Below, piece after piece: positions 29,459-38,775 of a stretch of DNA of 64,000 bases. The DNA is from Burkholderiales bacterium (GTDB lineage Bacteria > Pseudomonadota > Gammaproteobacteria > Burkholderiales > Burkholderiaceae_C). The position numbers and the translations under genes are program-made. The stretch's first letter is position 1. Every line of letters begins with the position of its first letter. The notes beneath the pieces were generated by a model. That model was not told the origin of the DNA. It searched no databases and saw nothing but the letters and a program-made list of their open reading frames with translations. The stretch spans positions 372,001 to 436,000 of the forward strand of contig JAFKGD010000002.1 of NCBI GenBank assembly GCA_017307855.1. The letters are read 5' to 3'.

Positions 29459-29551
29459 TGGCGGAAACGGAGGGATTCGAACCCTCGATGCGGCTCTACA
29501 CCGCATACTCCCTTAGCAGGGGAGCACCTTCGGCCTCTCGGTCACGTTTCC
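29459..29551 (-). tRNA. tRNA-Ser (anticodon GCU)
   Basis: A 93-base class II tRNA. The acceptor arms GGAAACG and CGTTTCC pair, with discriminator G and an encoded CCA. The anticodon stem CTCCC/GGGAG holds the loop CTGCTAA, anticodon GCU, reading AGC and AGU. A long variable arm (ATGCGG/CCGCAT) and a T arm GAGGGTTCGAATCCCTC follow. It lies 12 bases after lysC. Its 3' end points towards the adhesin region. Confidence 0.97.
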
Positions 29552-29563
29552 TGGAAGGCGTGA

Positions 29564-30832
29564 TTATGCCTGAGCCTGATCGAGGTCGAAAGCCTTGTGC
29601 AGCGCGCGCACGGCCAGCTCCATGTATTTCTCGTCGATCACGACCGAGGTCTTGATCTCCGACGTCGAAATCATCTGGATGTTGATGCCCTCTTCCGACA
29701 GCGAACGGAACATCTTGGCCGCGATGCCGACGTGGCTGCGCATGCCGATGCCGACGATGCTCACCTTGCAGATCTTGGTGTCGCCTTCGATCTCGGTGGC
29801 ACCCAGGCTGGGCAGGACCTTGTCCTTGAGCAGGTCGACCGTGCGGGCGTAGTCGTTGCGATGCACGGTGAAGCTGAAGTCGGTCTTGCCGTCCTTGCTG
29901 ATGTTCTGGATGATCACGTCGACTTCGATGTTGGCGTCGGCCACGGCACCGAGGATGTGATATGCGATGCCCGGCTTGTCGGGCACGCCCAGCACGGAGA
30001 TCTTCGCTTCGTCGCGGTTGAACGCGATGCCGGATACGACGGCCTGTTCCATTTTTTCGTCTTCCTCGAAAGTGATGAGCGTGCCGGACTTCGCCTCTTC
30101 GTCGAGGTCGATGTCCCACGGCGTGAAGCTGGACAGCACGCGCAGCGGCACCTTGTACTTGCCGGCGAATTCCACCGAGCGGATCTGCAGCACCTTGGAG
30201 CCCAGCGATGCCATCTCCAGCATTTCCTCGAAGCTCACGGTGGCCAGGCGGCGGGCCTCGGGCACGACGCGCGGATCGGTCGTGTACACGCCGTCCACAT
30301 CGGTATAGATGAGGCACTCGTCGGCCTTCATCGCGGCCGCCACGGCCACGGCCGACGTGTCGCTGCCGCCACGGCCCAGCGTGGTGATGTGGCCGGCTTC
30401 ATCGATGCCCTGGAAGCCGGTGATGATGACCACGCGGCCGGCGGCCAGGTCGGCGCGCACGCGCTTGTCGTCGATGCTCTCGATGCGTGCCTTGGTGTAG
30501 GCGCTGTTGGTCTTGATGGGCACCTGCCAGCCGGCGTAGCTCACCGACTCCATGCCCTCGCCCTGAAGCGCAATGGCCAGCAGGGCCGACGAGGCCTGCT
30601 CGCCGGTGGCGGCCAGCATGTCGAGTTCGCGCCCGTAGGCGCTGCTCGTCCTGGAGGGCGCGAGCTCCTTGGCGAGGCCGAGCAGGCGGTTGGTTTCGCC
30701 GCTCATGGCGCTGGGCACGACCACCATCTGGTGGCCGGCGCGAGCCCACTTGGCGACGCGTTTGGCGACATTGCGGATGCGCTCGGTCGAGCCCATCGAC
30801 GTGCCGCCGTACTTGTGAACGATCAAAGCCAT
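29564..30832 (-). CDS. lysC: Aspartate kinase
   Basis: A 422-residue kinase for the first step of the lysine, threonine and methionine pathways. It begins ALIVHKYGGTSMG, has the amino-acid-kinase motifs LGRGGSDTSAVA and TDVDGVYTTDPR, and ends with two ACT domains (about 265-340 and 345-420) that bind feedback inhibitors. The start is ATG 30832; the bases before it are pyrimidine-rich (CCCTCTCTCCA) with no Shine-Dalgarno site, unusual for such a housekeeping gene. It follows tilS by 92 bases and is followed by tRNA-Ser, all on the minus strand. Confidence 0.96.
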   Translation of the reverse strand: MALIVHKYGGTSMGSTERIRNVAKRVAKWARAGHQMVVVPSAMSGETNRLLGLAKELAPSRTSSAYGRELDMLAATGEQASSALLAIALQGEGMESVSYAGWQVPIKTNSAYTKARIESIDDKRVRADLAAGRVVIITGFQGIDEAGHITTLGRGGSDTSAVAVAAAMKADECLIYTDVDGVYTTDPRVVPEARRLATVSFEEMLEMASLGSKVLQIRSVEFAGKYKVPLRVLSSFTPWDIDLDEEAKSGTLITFEEDEKMEQAVVSGIAFNRDEAKISVLGVPDKPGIAYHILGAVADANIEVDVIIQNISKDGKTDFSFTVHRNDYARTVDLLKDKVLPSLGATEIEGDTKICKVSIVGIGMRSHVGIAAKMFRSLSEEGINIQMISTSEIKTSVVIDEKYMELAVRALHKAFDLDQAQA

Positions 30833-31909
30833 TGGAGAGAGGGAAGAGTCAGGGAAAACCGTGCGCCTGGTCCCTTGCGGCAGCGGGCCTGGAGGCCGCG
30901 CCGGGGTGGCGCCCTGCCCTGGGACTAGTCCCGGGGCAAAACCGCGGGATTGTACCAAGCCAGGCTCTCGCCCTCCCGCACCACGAAGCCCTCGCCCACC
31001 TTGAGATGCAGCCGGTGCCCCCGCGTTGTGCAAGCAGCCAGCTGGCGCTGCAACTCGTCGAGCTGGGCCGTGCTGGCAGCCGCACCATGCCGCTGCGCCA
31101 GCCAGCGTCGAAGCGCATTGGCCTGGCGCGATGGCGACAGCGCGCGCAGGCCGGCGATGACCGGCGGCTCGCCCAGCGCACGCAGGTCGTCGTCGGCGAT
31201 GTCCTGCAGCAGTGCCTGAGCCTGCGCCGCATGGCGGGCGCTGCGCGCGAAAGTCTCGCGGAATCGGGGGAAGGCCTGCTGCAGCGATGGCAGTATCTGT
31301 GCGCGGATGCGGTTGCGCGTGTAGGCAGGATCGGCGTTGGTGGCGTCTTCGATCCAGCCGATGCCTGCCGCGACCATCGATGCACGGATATCGTCGGCGG
31401 CCAGTGGCAGCAGCGGCCGTGCGAAGCGCACGCCGTGGCGCTCGAAACTCTCGCCCATGCCCGCCAGGCCTGGCAGCCCCGCACCGCGCGAGAGGGCCAG
31501 CAGGAGCGTTTCGGCCTGATCGTCGGCATGCTGACCCAGCAGAACGGTCGAGACGCCCGCGCCGACTGCCAGATCGGCCAACGCGCGGTAGCGGGCACGC
31601 CGCGCGGCGGCCTCAGGGCTTTCGCCCGGTGCATGGCGGGCGTCGACGCAAGCCACATGCAACGGCACGCCCAGCGCAGCACAGAAGGCGTCGGCATGTT
31701 GCTCGAAATCGCCTGCGGCAGCCTGCAGACCGTGGTTGACGTGAAGTGCCACCACCTGCGACGGCCAACAGGCACAGGCGGCAGAAAGCAGCGCAGTGGA
31801 ATCGGCACCGCCGCTGTAAGCGATGCCCAGGGGGAAGGCTGCGTCCTCGGGCCGGCGTTGCCGCCAATCCAGCAGGGCGGCCCGCACGCCAGCGAGGGCC
31901 GCGCCGGGC

Positions 31910-32887
<978 letters not shown>

Positions 32888-32959
32888 CGACTTTCTCCTG
32901 TTTTTACGGTGCCGGACGCCTTCGCGGCGGGCCCGGGCACACCCGGATCTTGGGGCTGC

Positions 32960-33604
32960 TCAATAAGCTACGGGCAGCGGGTCGAGGGAGCGCCAAATAT
33001 ACCAAGTGGCCACGCTGCTGTAGGGCTGCCAGGCCTGCGCCACTTCGCGCGCGTCGCTGCGGCTCACAGGCTCGCCCGAGAAGTAGCTCTGGCTGATGCC
33101 GGTGATCAGCCCGACGTCGTCCAGCGGCAGCACATTGGGGCGCATGAGGTAGAAGATGAGGAACATCTCGGCCGTCCAGCGGCCGATGCCGCGGATGGCG
33201 ACCAGCTCGGCGATGATGGCCTCGTCGTCCATGCCGTCCCACTGCGCGACGTGGATGGCGCCGCTGTCGAAGTGCAGCGCCAGATCCACGAGGTACTCCA
33301 CCTTGCGCGCCGACAGCCCGGCCGCGCGCATGTCATCGACCTTAAGCTTGAGGACGGCCGAGGGCGTGAGGCGGCGCGGCAGTTCGATGAAGCGGTCCCA
33401 CACCGTCTGCGCGGCCTTCACCGAGATCTGCTGGCCCACGATGCTGCGTGCCAGCGTGGTGAAGGCGTCGCCGCGCGATTGCAGGCAAGCATCGCCGAAC
33501 TGCGGGATCAGGCGCTTCATCACCCGATCCTTCTTCATCAGATGGCGGCAGGCCTCCTCCCAATAAGGGGGCACCATGGCGCGGACAGCGGGTTCTTTCG
33601 CCAT
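32960..33604 (-). CDS. DNA-3-methyladenine glycosylase II (HhH-GPD family)
   Basis: A 214-residue base-excision repair enzyme that removes alkylated purines. It has the helix-hairpin-helix and Gly/Pro-Asp motif: VAIRGIGRWTAEMFLIFYL, then LPLDDVGL with the catalytic Asp. An upstream RSIVGQQISVKAAQTVWDRF segment is also typical. The N-terminal domain of E. coli AlkA is absent, as in the short AlkA-like group. Its ATG overlaps the last base of the cysS stop (TGATG), so the two are translationally coupled. Confidence 0.9.
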   Translation of the reverse strand: MAKEPAVRAMVPPYWEEACRHLMKKDRVMKRLIPQFGDACLQSRGDAFTTLARSIVGQQISVKAAQTVWDRFIELPRRLTPSAVLKLKVDDMRAAGLSARKVEYLVDLALHFDSGAIHVAQWDGMDDEAIIAELVAIRGIGRWTAEMFLIFYLMRPNVLPLDDVGLITGISQSYFSGEPVSRSDAREVAQAWQPYSSVATWYIWRSLDPLPVAY

Positions 33605-34980
33605 CAGCCACGCTCCCAGGTCGTGCCCGTGGGCGAATCCTTGAGCACGATGCCCTGCGCGGCGAGCTCGTCGCGGATGCGGTCGGCGCCGGCGAAGTCA
33701 CGCGAGCGTTTGGCCTCGGCTCGCTGCTCGATCTTCTGCCGGATCGCTGTCTCGTCCACATCGCCGCCACCTTGCAGGAAGGCTTTCGGGTCGCCTTGCA
33801 GCAGCCCCAGGCAGCCCCCCAGCGCACGCAGCAGCGCGGCCAGCTCGGCCGAGCGCGAGCGGTTGACCTCGCCGGCCAGATCGAACAGCACGGCCACGGC
33901 CTCGGGCGTGCCGAAGTCCTCGTTCATGGCTGTCTGGAAGCGTGCAGCATGCGGCTGACTCCAGTCGATGGCGATGGCCGGCGCGGGGCGCACGCTGTCG
34001 AGCGCGGTGTACAGGCGCTTGAGCGAAGCACGCGCGTCGTTGAGGTGCACGTCGCTGTAGTTGAGCGGGCTGCGGTAGTGCGCGCGCACGACGAAGAAGC
34101 GGACGGTCTCGGCGTCGAACACCTTCAGCACGTCGCGGATCGTGAAGAAGTTGCCCAGGCTCTTGGACATCTTCTCGTTGTCGACATTGATGAAGCCGTT
34201 GTGCATCCACGTTCGCGCGAACGTTCGCCCGCTGGCGCCCTCGCTCTGCGCGATCTCGTTCTCGTGGTGCGGGAACTGCAGGTCGGCACCGCCGCCATGG
34301 ATGTCGAAGCTCTCGCCCAGCAACTCGCAGCCCATGGCCGAGCACTCGATGTGCCAGCCGGGGCGGCCGGGGCCGAAGTCGCTGCGCCACTTGACCTCGT
34401 CGGGTTCGCTCTCCTTGGCGCTCTTCCAGAGCACGAAGTCGAGCGGGTCTTCCTTGCCATCGAGGACGGCCACGCGCTCACCGGCATGCAACTCGTCGAG
34501 CGACTTGCCCGAAAGCTTGCCGTAGCCGGCGAATTTGCGCACTGCGAAATTCACATCGCCACCCGGCGCGCGATAGGCCAGTCCCTTCTGCTCCAGCGTC
34601 GCGATCATGCGCAGCATCTGCGGCACGAACTCGGTGGCGCGCGGCTCATGCGTGGGTCGCTCGACGCCCAGCGCGTCGGCGTCCTGATGCAGCGCGTGCA
34701 CCATACGCGTGGTGAGCGAACGGATGCTCTCGCCGTTCTCGACCGCGCGACGGATGATCTTGTCGTCGATGTCGGTGACGTTGCGCACGTAGGTGACGCG
34801 CAAGCCGCTGGCGCGCAGCCAGCGCTGGACCACGTCGAAGGCGATCATCGAGCGCGCATGGCCCAGGTGGCAGTAGTCGTACACCGTCATGCCGCAGACG
34901 TACATGCGGACGTGGCCGGGTTCGAGGGGCGCAAAGGCTTCCAGCTCACGCGACAGCGTGTTGTAGATGCGCAAGGTCAT
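33604..34980 (-). CDS. cysS: Cysteinyl-tRNA synthetase
   Basis: A class I synthetase of 458 residues, the normal length. It contains [20 protein letters not shown] (HIGH-type motif and zinc Cys), the zinc ligands Cys and His in HIECSAMG and [10 protein letters not shown], and the KMSKS loop at [12 protein letters not shown]. The C-terminal anticodon-binding region ends with the short [10 protein letters not shown]. The start is ATG 34980, with no strong Shine-Dalgarno. It heads the minus-strand run cysS-alkA-accA-tilS-lysC-tRNA-Ser and is divergent from the TPR gene. Confidence 0.97.
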   Translation of the reverse strand: MTLRIYNTLSRELEAFAPLEPGHVRMYVCGMTVYDYCHLGHARSMIAFDVVQRWLRASGLRVTYVRNVTDIDDKIIRRAVENGESIRSLTTRMVHALHQDADALGVERPTHEPRATEFVPQMLRMIATLEQKGLAYRAPGGDVNFAVRKFAGYGKLSGKSLDELHAGERVAVLDGKEDPLDFVLWKSAKESEPDEVKWRSDFGPGRPGWHIECSAMGCELLGESFDIHGGGADLQFPHHENEIAQSEGASGRTFARTWMHNGFINVDNEKMSKSLGNFFTIRDVLKVFDAETVRFFVVRAHYRSPLNYSDVHLNDARASLKRLYTALDSVRPAPAIAIDWSQPHAARFQTAMNEDFGTPEAVAVLFDLAGEVNRSRSAELAALLRALGGCLGLLQGDPKAFLQGGGDVDETAIRQKIEQRAEAKRSRDFAGADRIRDELAAQGIVLKDSPTGTTWERG

Positions 34981-35102
34981 GAAATGGGGAGTCGTCGGAT
35001 GGGAGCGGGACGCCAAGCAGTGCTCAGATACTTCGCCCGGATCGATGATTGCCAAGGGTGGAAAGCGGGCTTTTTCCGACGGTGGCCCAGCCACCCCTCG
35101 GC

Positions 35103-35108
35103 TACAAT
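35103..35108 (+). promoter_or_regulatory. -10 box upstream of the TPR/cyclophilin run
   Basis: TACAAT within GGCTACAATCG, 79 bases before the TPR start and followed by the TATAAAG stretch. No good -35 hexamer is found 16-18 bases upstream. Confidence 0.5.
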
Positions 35109-35186
35109 CGCCCGCAGTATAAAGCCCTGCGTTCGGGCTTGCCACCGCGCCCCGGCGCGCCCTTCGCCACGGCACCAGAGGCCATC

Positions 35187-35756
35187 ATGATGCACGCGAG
35201 CACCACCCTCTCCTTCCGCCCCCGCCTGATTCCGGGCCTGGCCGCCACCGCTGTCCTCACGTTCGTGCTGACCCTGTCGGCCGGCGCCGCGCGCGCCGAC
35301 GACTACGGCGATGTGAACCAGCTGCTCAAGACCGGCAAGTACTCCGAAGCCCTGAGCAAGGCCGACCTGTATCTGGCGAACAAGCCCCGCGATCCGCAGA
35401 TGCGCTTCCTCAAGGGCGTGATCCTCACCGACCTGGGCCGCCCGGCCGACGCCACCGCAGTGCTTCTGGCGCTCACGCAGGAATATCCCGAACTGCCCGA
35501 GCCCCACAACAACCTCGCGGCGCTCTACGCCCAGCAGGGCCAGTACGACAAGGCACGCGGCTCGCTCGAAATGGCCGTGCGCCTCAACCCCGGCTACGCC
35601 ATTGCGCACGAGAACCTCGGCGACGTCTACGCACGGCTGGCCGGCCAGTCGTATGCGCGTGCGCTGCAACTCGATGGCGCCAGCACCAGCGCCAACACCA
35701 AGCTCACGCAGGTGCGCGCGATGCTCTCGCCGCCTGCGGCTGCCACACGCCGCTGA
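35187..35756 (+). CDS. Periplasmic tetratricopeptide-repeat protein
   Basis: A 189-residue protein. The N-terminal 35 residues form a signal peptide ending near AARADDYGD. Residues 40-175 hold about three TPR units (LKTGKYSEALSKADLYL, LTDLGRPADATAVLLALTQE, AQQGQYDKARGSLEMAVRL). Two adjacent ATG codons (35187 and 35190) follow AGAGG; the second has the better spacing. Such TPR proteins usually act as scaffolds. The position beside cysS and the cyclophilin genes is common in this order, but the partner is not known. Confidence 0.85.
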   Translation: MMHASTTLSFRPRLIPGLAATAVLTFVLTLSAGAARADDYGDVNQLLKTGKYSEALSKADLYLANKPRDPQMRFLKGVILTDLGRPADATAVLLALTQEYPELPEPHNNLAALYAQQGQYDKARGSLEMAVRLNPGYAIAHENLGDVYARLAGQSYARALQLDGASTSANTKLTQVRAMLSPPAAATRR

Positions 35757-35841
35757 CTCCAGGCCGGCCTGGCTGGCCCTCGACCCAGGCCGTTTCCGAC
35801 GACGGCGGCCATCCGTTCCACCCGCACAGAAGGCATCTTCC

Positions 35842-36546
35842 ATGACTTCACGCTTTTCCTTCCCTGCCCTGCCGTTGCGCCGCCGCTGGCTCGCCGGCAT
35901 CGCCCTGGCTTGCGCGCTGCCCACCTTCGCCACAGCGCAGACGGCGGCCACGCCTCCGCGCGTCAAGTTCGCCACCACGGCGGGCGACATCGTGGTCGAG
36001 GTTTACCCGGACAAGGCGCCCAAGACAGTGGCCAATTTCCTGCAGTACGTGAACGACAAGCACTACGACGGCACGGTGTTCCATCGCGTCATCGACAACT
36101 TCATGGTGCAAGGTGGCGGCTACGACACCAAGTACGCCGAACGCAAGACGCGCCCGCCCGTCGCGCACGAAGGCCGCGAAGCCCTCGCTGGCGGCCTGCG
36201 CAACGAGGTCGGCACGCTGGCCATGGCCCGCACCAATGATCCGCAATCGGCCACCGCGCAGTTCTTCATCAACGTGAAGGACAACGCCTTCCTCGATGCG
36301 ACGCCCATCCCTCCCGGCGATCCGGTGCCGCGCTTCGAATACCAGGGCCGCGTCTACACCAATGTGAAGCGCGCCGACCTGCTGGCGTCGCCCCAGCTCT
36401 ACGGCTACACGGTGTTCGGCCGCGTGGTCACGGGCATGGAAGTGGTCAACCGCATCAAGGGCATGCCCACCGGCGCGGGTGGCCCCTTCCCCTCCGACGT
36501 GCCGCGCACGCCCGTCGTCATCCAGTCGGCCACCGTGCTGAAGTGA
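35842..36546 (+). CDS. Periplasmic cyclophilin-type peptidyl-prolyl isomerase
   Basis: A 234-residue PpiA-like isomerase for secreted proteins. The signal peptide has [15 protein letters not shown] at about residues 19-33. The cyclophilin core shows [35 protein letters not shown] and [14 protein letters not shown], with the catalytic Arg in FHRV. An insertion of about 25 residues ([20 protein letters not shown], about 155-180) interrupts the core and is not in PpiB. AGAAGG stands eight bases before ATG 35842. It is followed by the cytoplasmic paralogue 26 bases later. Confidence 0.92.
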   Translation: MTSRFSFPALPLRRRWLAGIALACALPTFATAQTAATPPRVKFATTAGDIVVEVYPDKAPKTVANFLQYVNDKHYDGTVFHRVIDNFMVQGGGYDTKYAERKTRPPVAHEGREALAGGLRNEVGTLAMARTNDPQSATAQFFINVKDNAFLDATPIPPGDPVPRFEYQGRVYTNVKRADLLASPQLYGYTVFGRVVTGMEVVNRIKGMPTGAGGPFPSDVPRTPVVIQSATVLK

Positions 36547-36572
36547 ATCCCGCTAGACAAGGAAAGACATCC

Positions 36573-37079
36573 ATGAGCAACCCGAAAGTCGAACTGCACA
36601 TCAAGGACCACGGCGTCATCACTCTCGAGCTCGACGCTGCCAAGGCACCCAAGACGGTCGAGAACTTCCTCTCGTATGTGAAGAAGGGCCATTACGACAA
36701 CACCATCTTCCACCGCGTGATCCCGGGCTTCATGGTGCAGGGCGGCGGCTTCGAACCCGGCATGAAGCAAAAACCCACCGATGCGCCGATCGAGAACGAA
36801 GCCAACAACGGCCTCAAGAACGATAACTACACCGTGGCCATGGCCCGCACGCAGGCGCCGCATTCGGCCAGCGCGCAGTTCTTCATCAACGTGGCCGACA
36901 ACGCCTTCCTCAACCACACCGCGCCCTCCATGCAGGGCTGGGGCTACGCCGTGTTCGGCAAGGTGGTCTCGGGCACCGAAGTGGTCGACAAGATCAAAGC
37001 CGTGAAGACCTCGCGCAACGGCTTCCATGACGACGTGCCGAAGGAAGACGTTGTCATCGAGAAGGCCGTCGCGGTCTGA
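36573..37079 (+). CDS. ppiB: Cytoplasmic cyclophilin PpiB
   Basis: A 168-residue peptidyl-prolyl isomerase without signal peptide. It has [39 protein letters not shown] and [19 protein letters not shown], nearly the E. coli PpiB pattern. AAGGAA precedes ATG 36573. The 26-base gap after the periplasmic copy and the close lpxH gene behind make one operon likely. Confidence 0.95.
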   Translation: MSNPKVELHIKDHGVITLELDAAKAPKTVENFLSYVKKGHYDNTIFHRVIPGFMVQGGGFEPGMKQKPTDAPIENEANNGLKNDNYTVAMARTQAPHSASAQFFINVADNAFLNHTAPSMQGWGYAVFGKVVSGTEVVDKIKAVKTSRNGFHDDVPKEDVVIEKAVAV

Positions 37080-37113
37080 TCGGCCAGGCCTGCGAGCGCC
37101 GACGGCTCACCGC

Positions 37114-37902
37114 ATGTCGCCCTCGCTGGCCACCCCACCCGCTGCCCGGCTGGCAGCGCCCGCTCACTGGCGGCGGGTGGACTTCATCTCCGACCTGCAC
37201 CTCGATCCGCGCGAGCCGCAGACGGTGCGGGCGTTCCATCGCTACCTTGCCACGGCCGGGGCCGATGCCCTCTTCATCCTCGGCGATCTGTTCGAGGTGT
37301 GGATTGGCGACGATGCCGCATCGCCGGGCAGCTTGGAGCACGACTGCGCCCGGTGGCTTCACGCGGCCTCGCAGCACGCGCCGGTGTTCTTCATGCATGG
37401 CAACCGCGACTTCCTGCTGGGCGAGGCCTTCGCGCGCCAGGCGGGCATGACGCTGCTGTCCGACCCGACCGTGCTCGACTTCGGTGGCCAGGCCTGGCTG
37501 CTCTCGCACGGCGACGCCCTGTGCGTGGGCGACACCGACTACATGGTCTTCCGCGAGCGCGTGCGCGCGCCTGTCTGGCAGGCCGACTTCCTGGCTCAGC
37601 CGCTGGAGCAACGCCGCGCCTTCGCGCGCAGCGCGCGCGAGCAAAGCGAGGCACGCAAGCGCGAGCCCGGCACGGTGTATGCCGATGCCGACGTCATGCT
37701 CAGCCAGCAATGGCTGGACGACGCCCGCGCCCGAACGCTCATCCACGGGCATACGCACCGGCCGGCCGAGCACACGCTGCCCGGAGGCGCGCGGCGGATC
37801 GTGTTGAGCGACTGGGACCTGTCAGCCACGCCAGCACGCGCCGAGGTACTGCGCCTTGACGTCCACGGCGTTACGCGACGCCTGTCGCTGGCGGCCACCT
37901 GA
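37114..37902 (+). CDS. lpxH: UDP-2,3-diacylglucosamine diphosphatase LpxH
   Basis: LpxH makes lipid X from UDP-diacylglucosamine in lipid A synthesis, at the inner membrane. The 262-residue calcineurin-fold protein carries FISDLHLDPREP, FILGDLFEVWIGDD, FMHGNRDFLLG, LSHGDALCVGD and LIHGHTHRPA, all metal-binding motifs of the family. An extra 20 N-terminal residues precede the fold; the start at ATG 37114 has no strong ribosome site. It lies between ppiB and mtfA in the plus-strand run. Confidence 0.95.
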   Translation: MSPSLATPPAARLAAPAHWRRVDFISDLHLDPREPQTVRAFHRYLATAGADALFILGDLFEVWIGDDAASPGSLEHDCARWLHAASQHAPVFFMHGNRDFLLGEAFARQAGMTLLSDPTVLDFGGQAWLLSHGDALCVGDTDYMVFRERVRAPVWQADFLAQPLEQRRAFARSAREQSEARKREPGTVYADADVMLSQQWLDDARARTLIHGHTHRPAEHTLPGGARRIVLSDWDLSATPARAEVLRLDVHGVTRRLSLAAT

Positions 37903-37910
37903 CCACCGCC

Positions 37911-38705
37911 ATGTTCGGCTGGCTGCGCGCGCGCCGCAAGGCGGCCCCCATACCCGACGAACTCTGGCTGCCCGTCGTGGAGCGCCACAGCTTCCTGTCT
38001 GTCCGCCCAGCGCATGAACAGGCCCGGCTGCGCGAACTGGCGGCCGAGTTCATCGCGCGCAAGGAGTTCACCGGCGCGCATGGCTTCGAAATCACCGATG
38101 CCGTGGCCGTGGCCGTGGCCGCGCAAGCCGTCGTGCCCGTACTGCATTTGGGCCTGGGCTGGTACGACGATTTCATCGGCATCGTGATCCACCCGGCCGA
38201 AGCGGTGGCGTGCCGCGAGCATGTGGACGAAGCCGGCGTGGTGCACCACTATGACGAGGTGCTGGCCGGCGAGGCAATGGAAGGCGGGCCGGTGATGCTG
38301 AGCTGGCAGGCCGTCGACGAAGCCGCCGAATCCGCCGAGCAGGGCTACAACGTGGTCATGCACGAGTTCATCCACAAGATCGACATGCGCGACGGCGCGC
38401 CCGACGGTTGCCCCCCACTGCCGGCCGGCTTCATGGGCCACACGGGTGCAGCGCATGCACGCGCTGCGTGGCTCGAGACCGTGCACGCCGAGTACGACCG
38501 CTTTCGAGAAAAGGTGGTGATCGCGGAACGCTTCGGCGGCGAATGGCCGTGGCTCGACGACTATGGCGCGGTGGCGGTGGAGGAGTTCTTCGCCGTGGCG
38601 GGCGAAGCCTTCTTTGTCAACCGCGCGCGCTTCGCCAGCGAATTTCCTGCACTCATGCCTCTGTTCGAAGCTTTCTTCGAGCCTGACTCGAAGGTCGGGC
38701 CCTGA
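37911..38705 (+). CDS. mtfA: MtfA-type zinc metallopeptidase (M90 family)
   Basis: A 264-residue cytoplasmic aminopeptidase-like protein. The zinc motif is MHEFIHKIDM (HEXXH), with downstream Glu in EEFFAVAGEAFF. In E. coli MtfA binds the repressor Mlc and so relieves repression of the glucose PTS gene ptsG; whether a similar target exists here is unknown. The ATG at 37911 lies eight bases after the lpxH stop. It converges on the DUF349 gene, with a palindrome between them. Confidence 0.9.
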   Translation: MFGWLRARRKAAPIPDELWLPVVERHSFLSVRPAHEQARLRELAAEFIARKEFTGAHGFEITDAVAVAVAAQAVVPVLHLGLGWYDDFIGIVIHPAEAVACREHVDEAGVVHHYDEVLAGEAMEGGPVMLSWQAVDEAAESAEQGYNVVMHEFIHKIDMRDGAPDGCPPLPAGFMGHTGAAHARAAWLETVHAEYDRFREKVVIAERFGGEWPWLDDYGAVAVEEFFAVAGEAFFVNRARFASEFPALMPLFEAFFEPDSKVGP

Positions 38706-38710
38706 AACGG

Positions 38711-38734
38711 CGATGCCGCCCGCGGGCGGCATCG
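38711..38734. terminator. 24-base perfect palindrome between convergent genes
   Basis: Arms CGATGCCGCCCG and CGGGCGGCATCG lie six bases after the mtfA stop and 42 before the DUF349 stop. There is no T-run. It is probably a bidirectional RNA 3'-end hairpin, possibly Rho-assisted. Confidence 0.5.
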
Positions 38735-38775
38735 TCGATCAGCAGATGGCAGTCGCGCGGCTGCCATCCATCGCA

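Noticed and set aside
29459-29551. Integration att duplicate of the tRNA-Ser 3' end near the left side of the adhesin
   Set aside because: No copy of the T-arm or acceptor sequence was found between 24073 and 24508.
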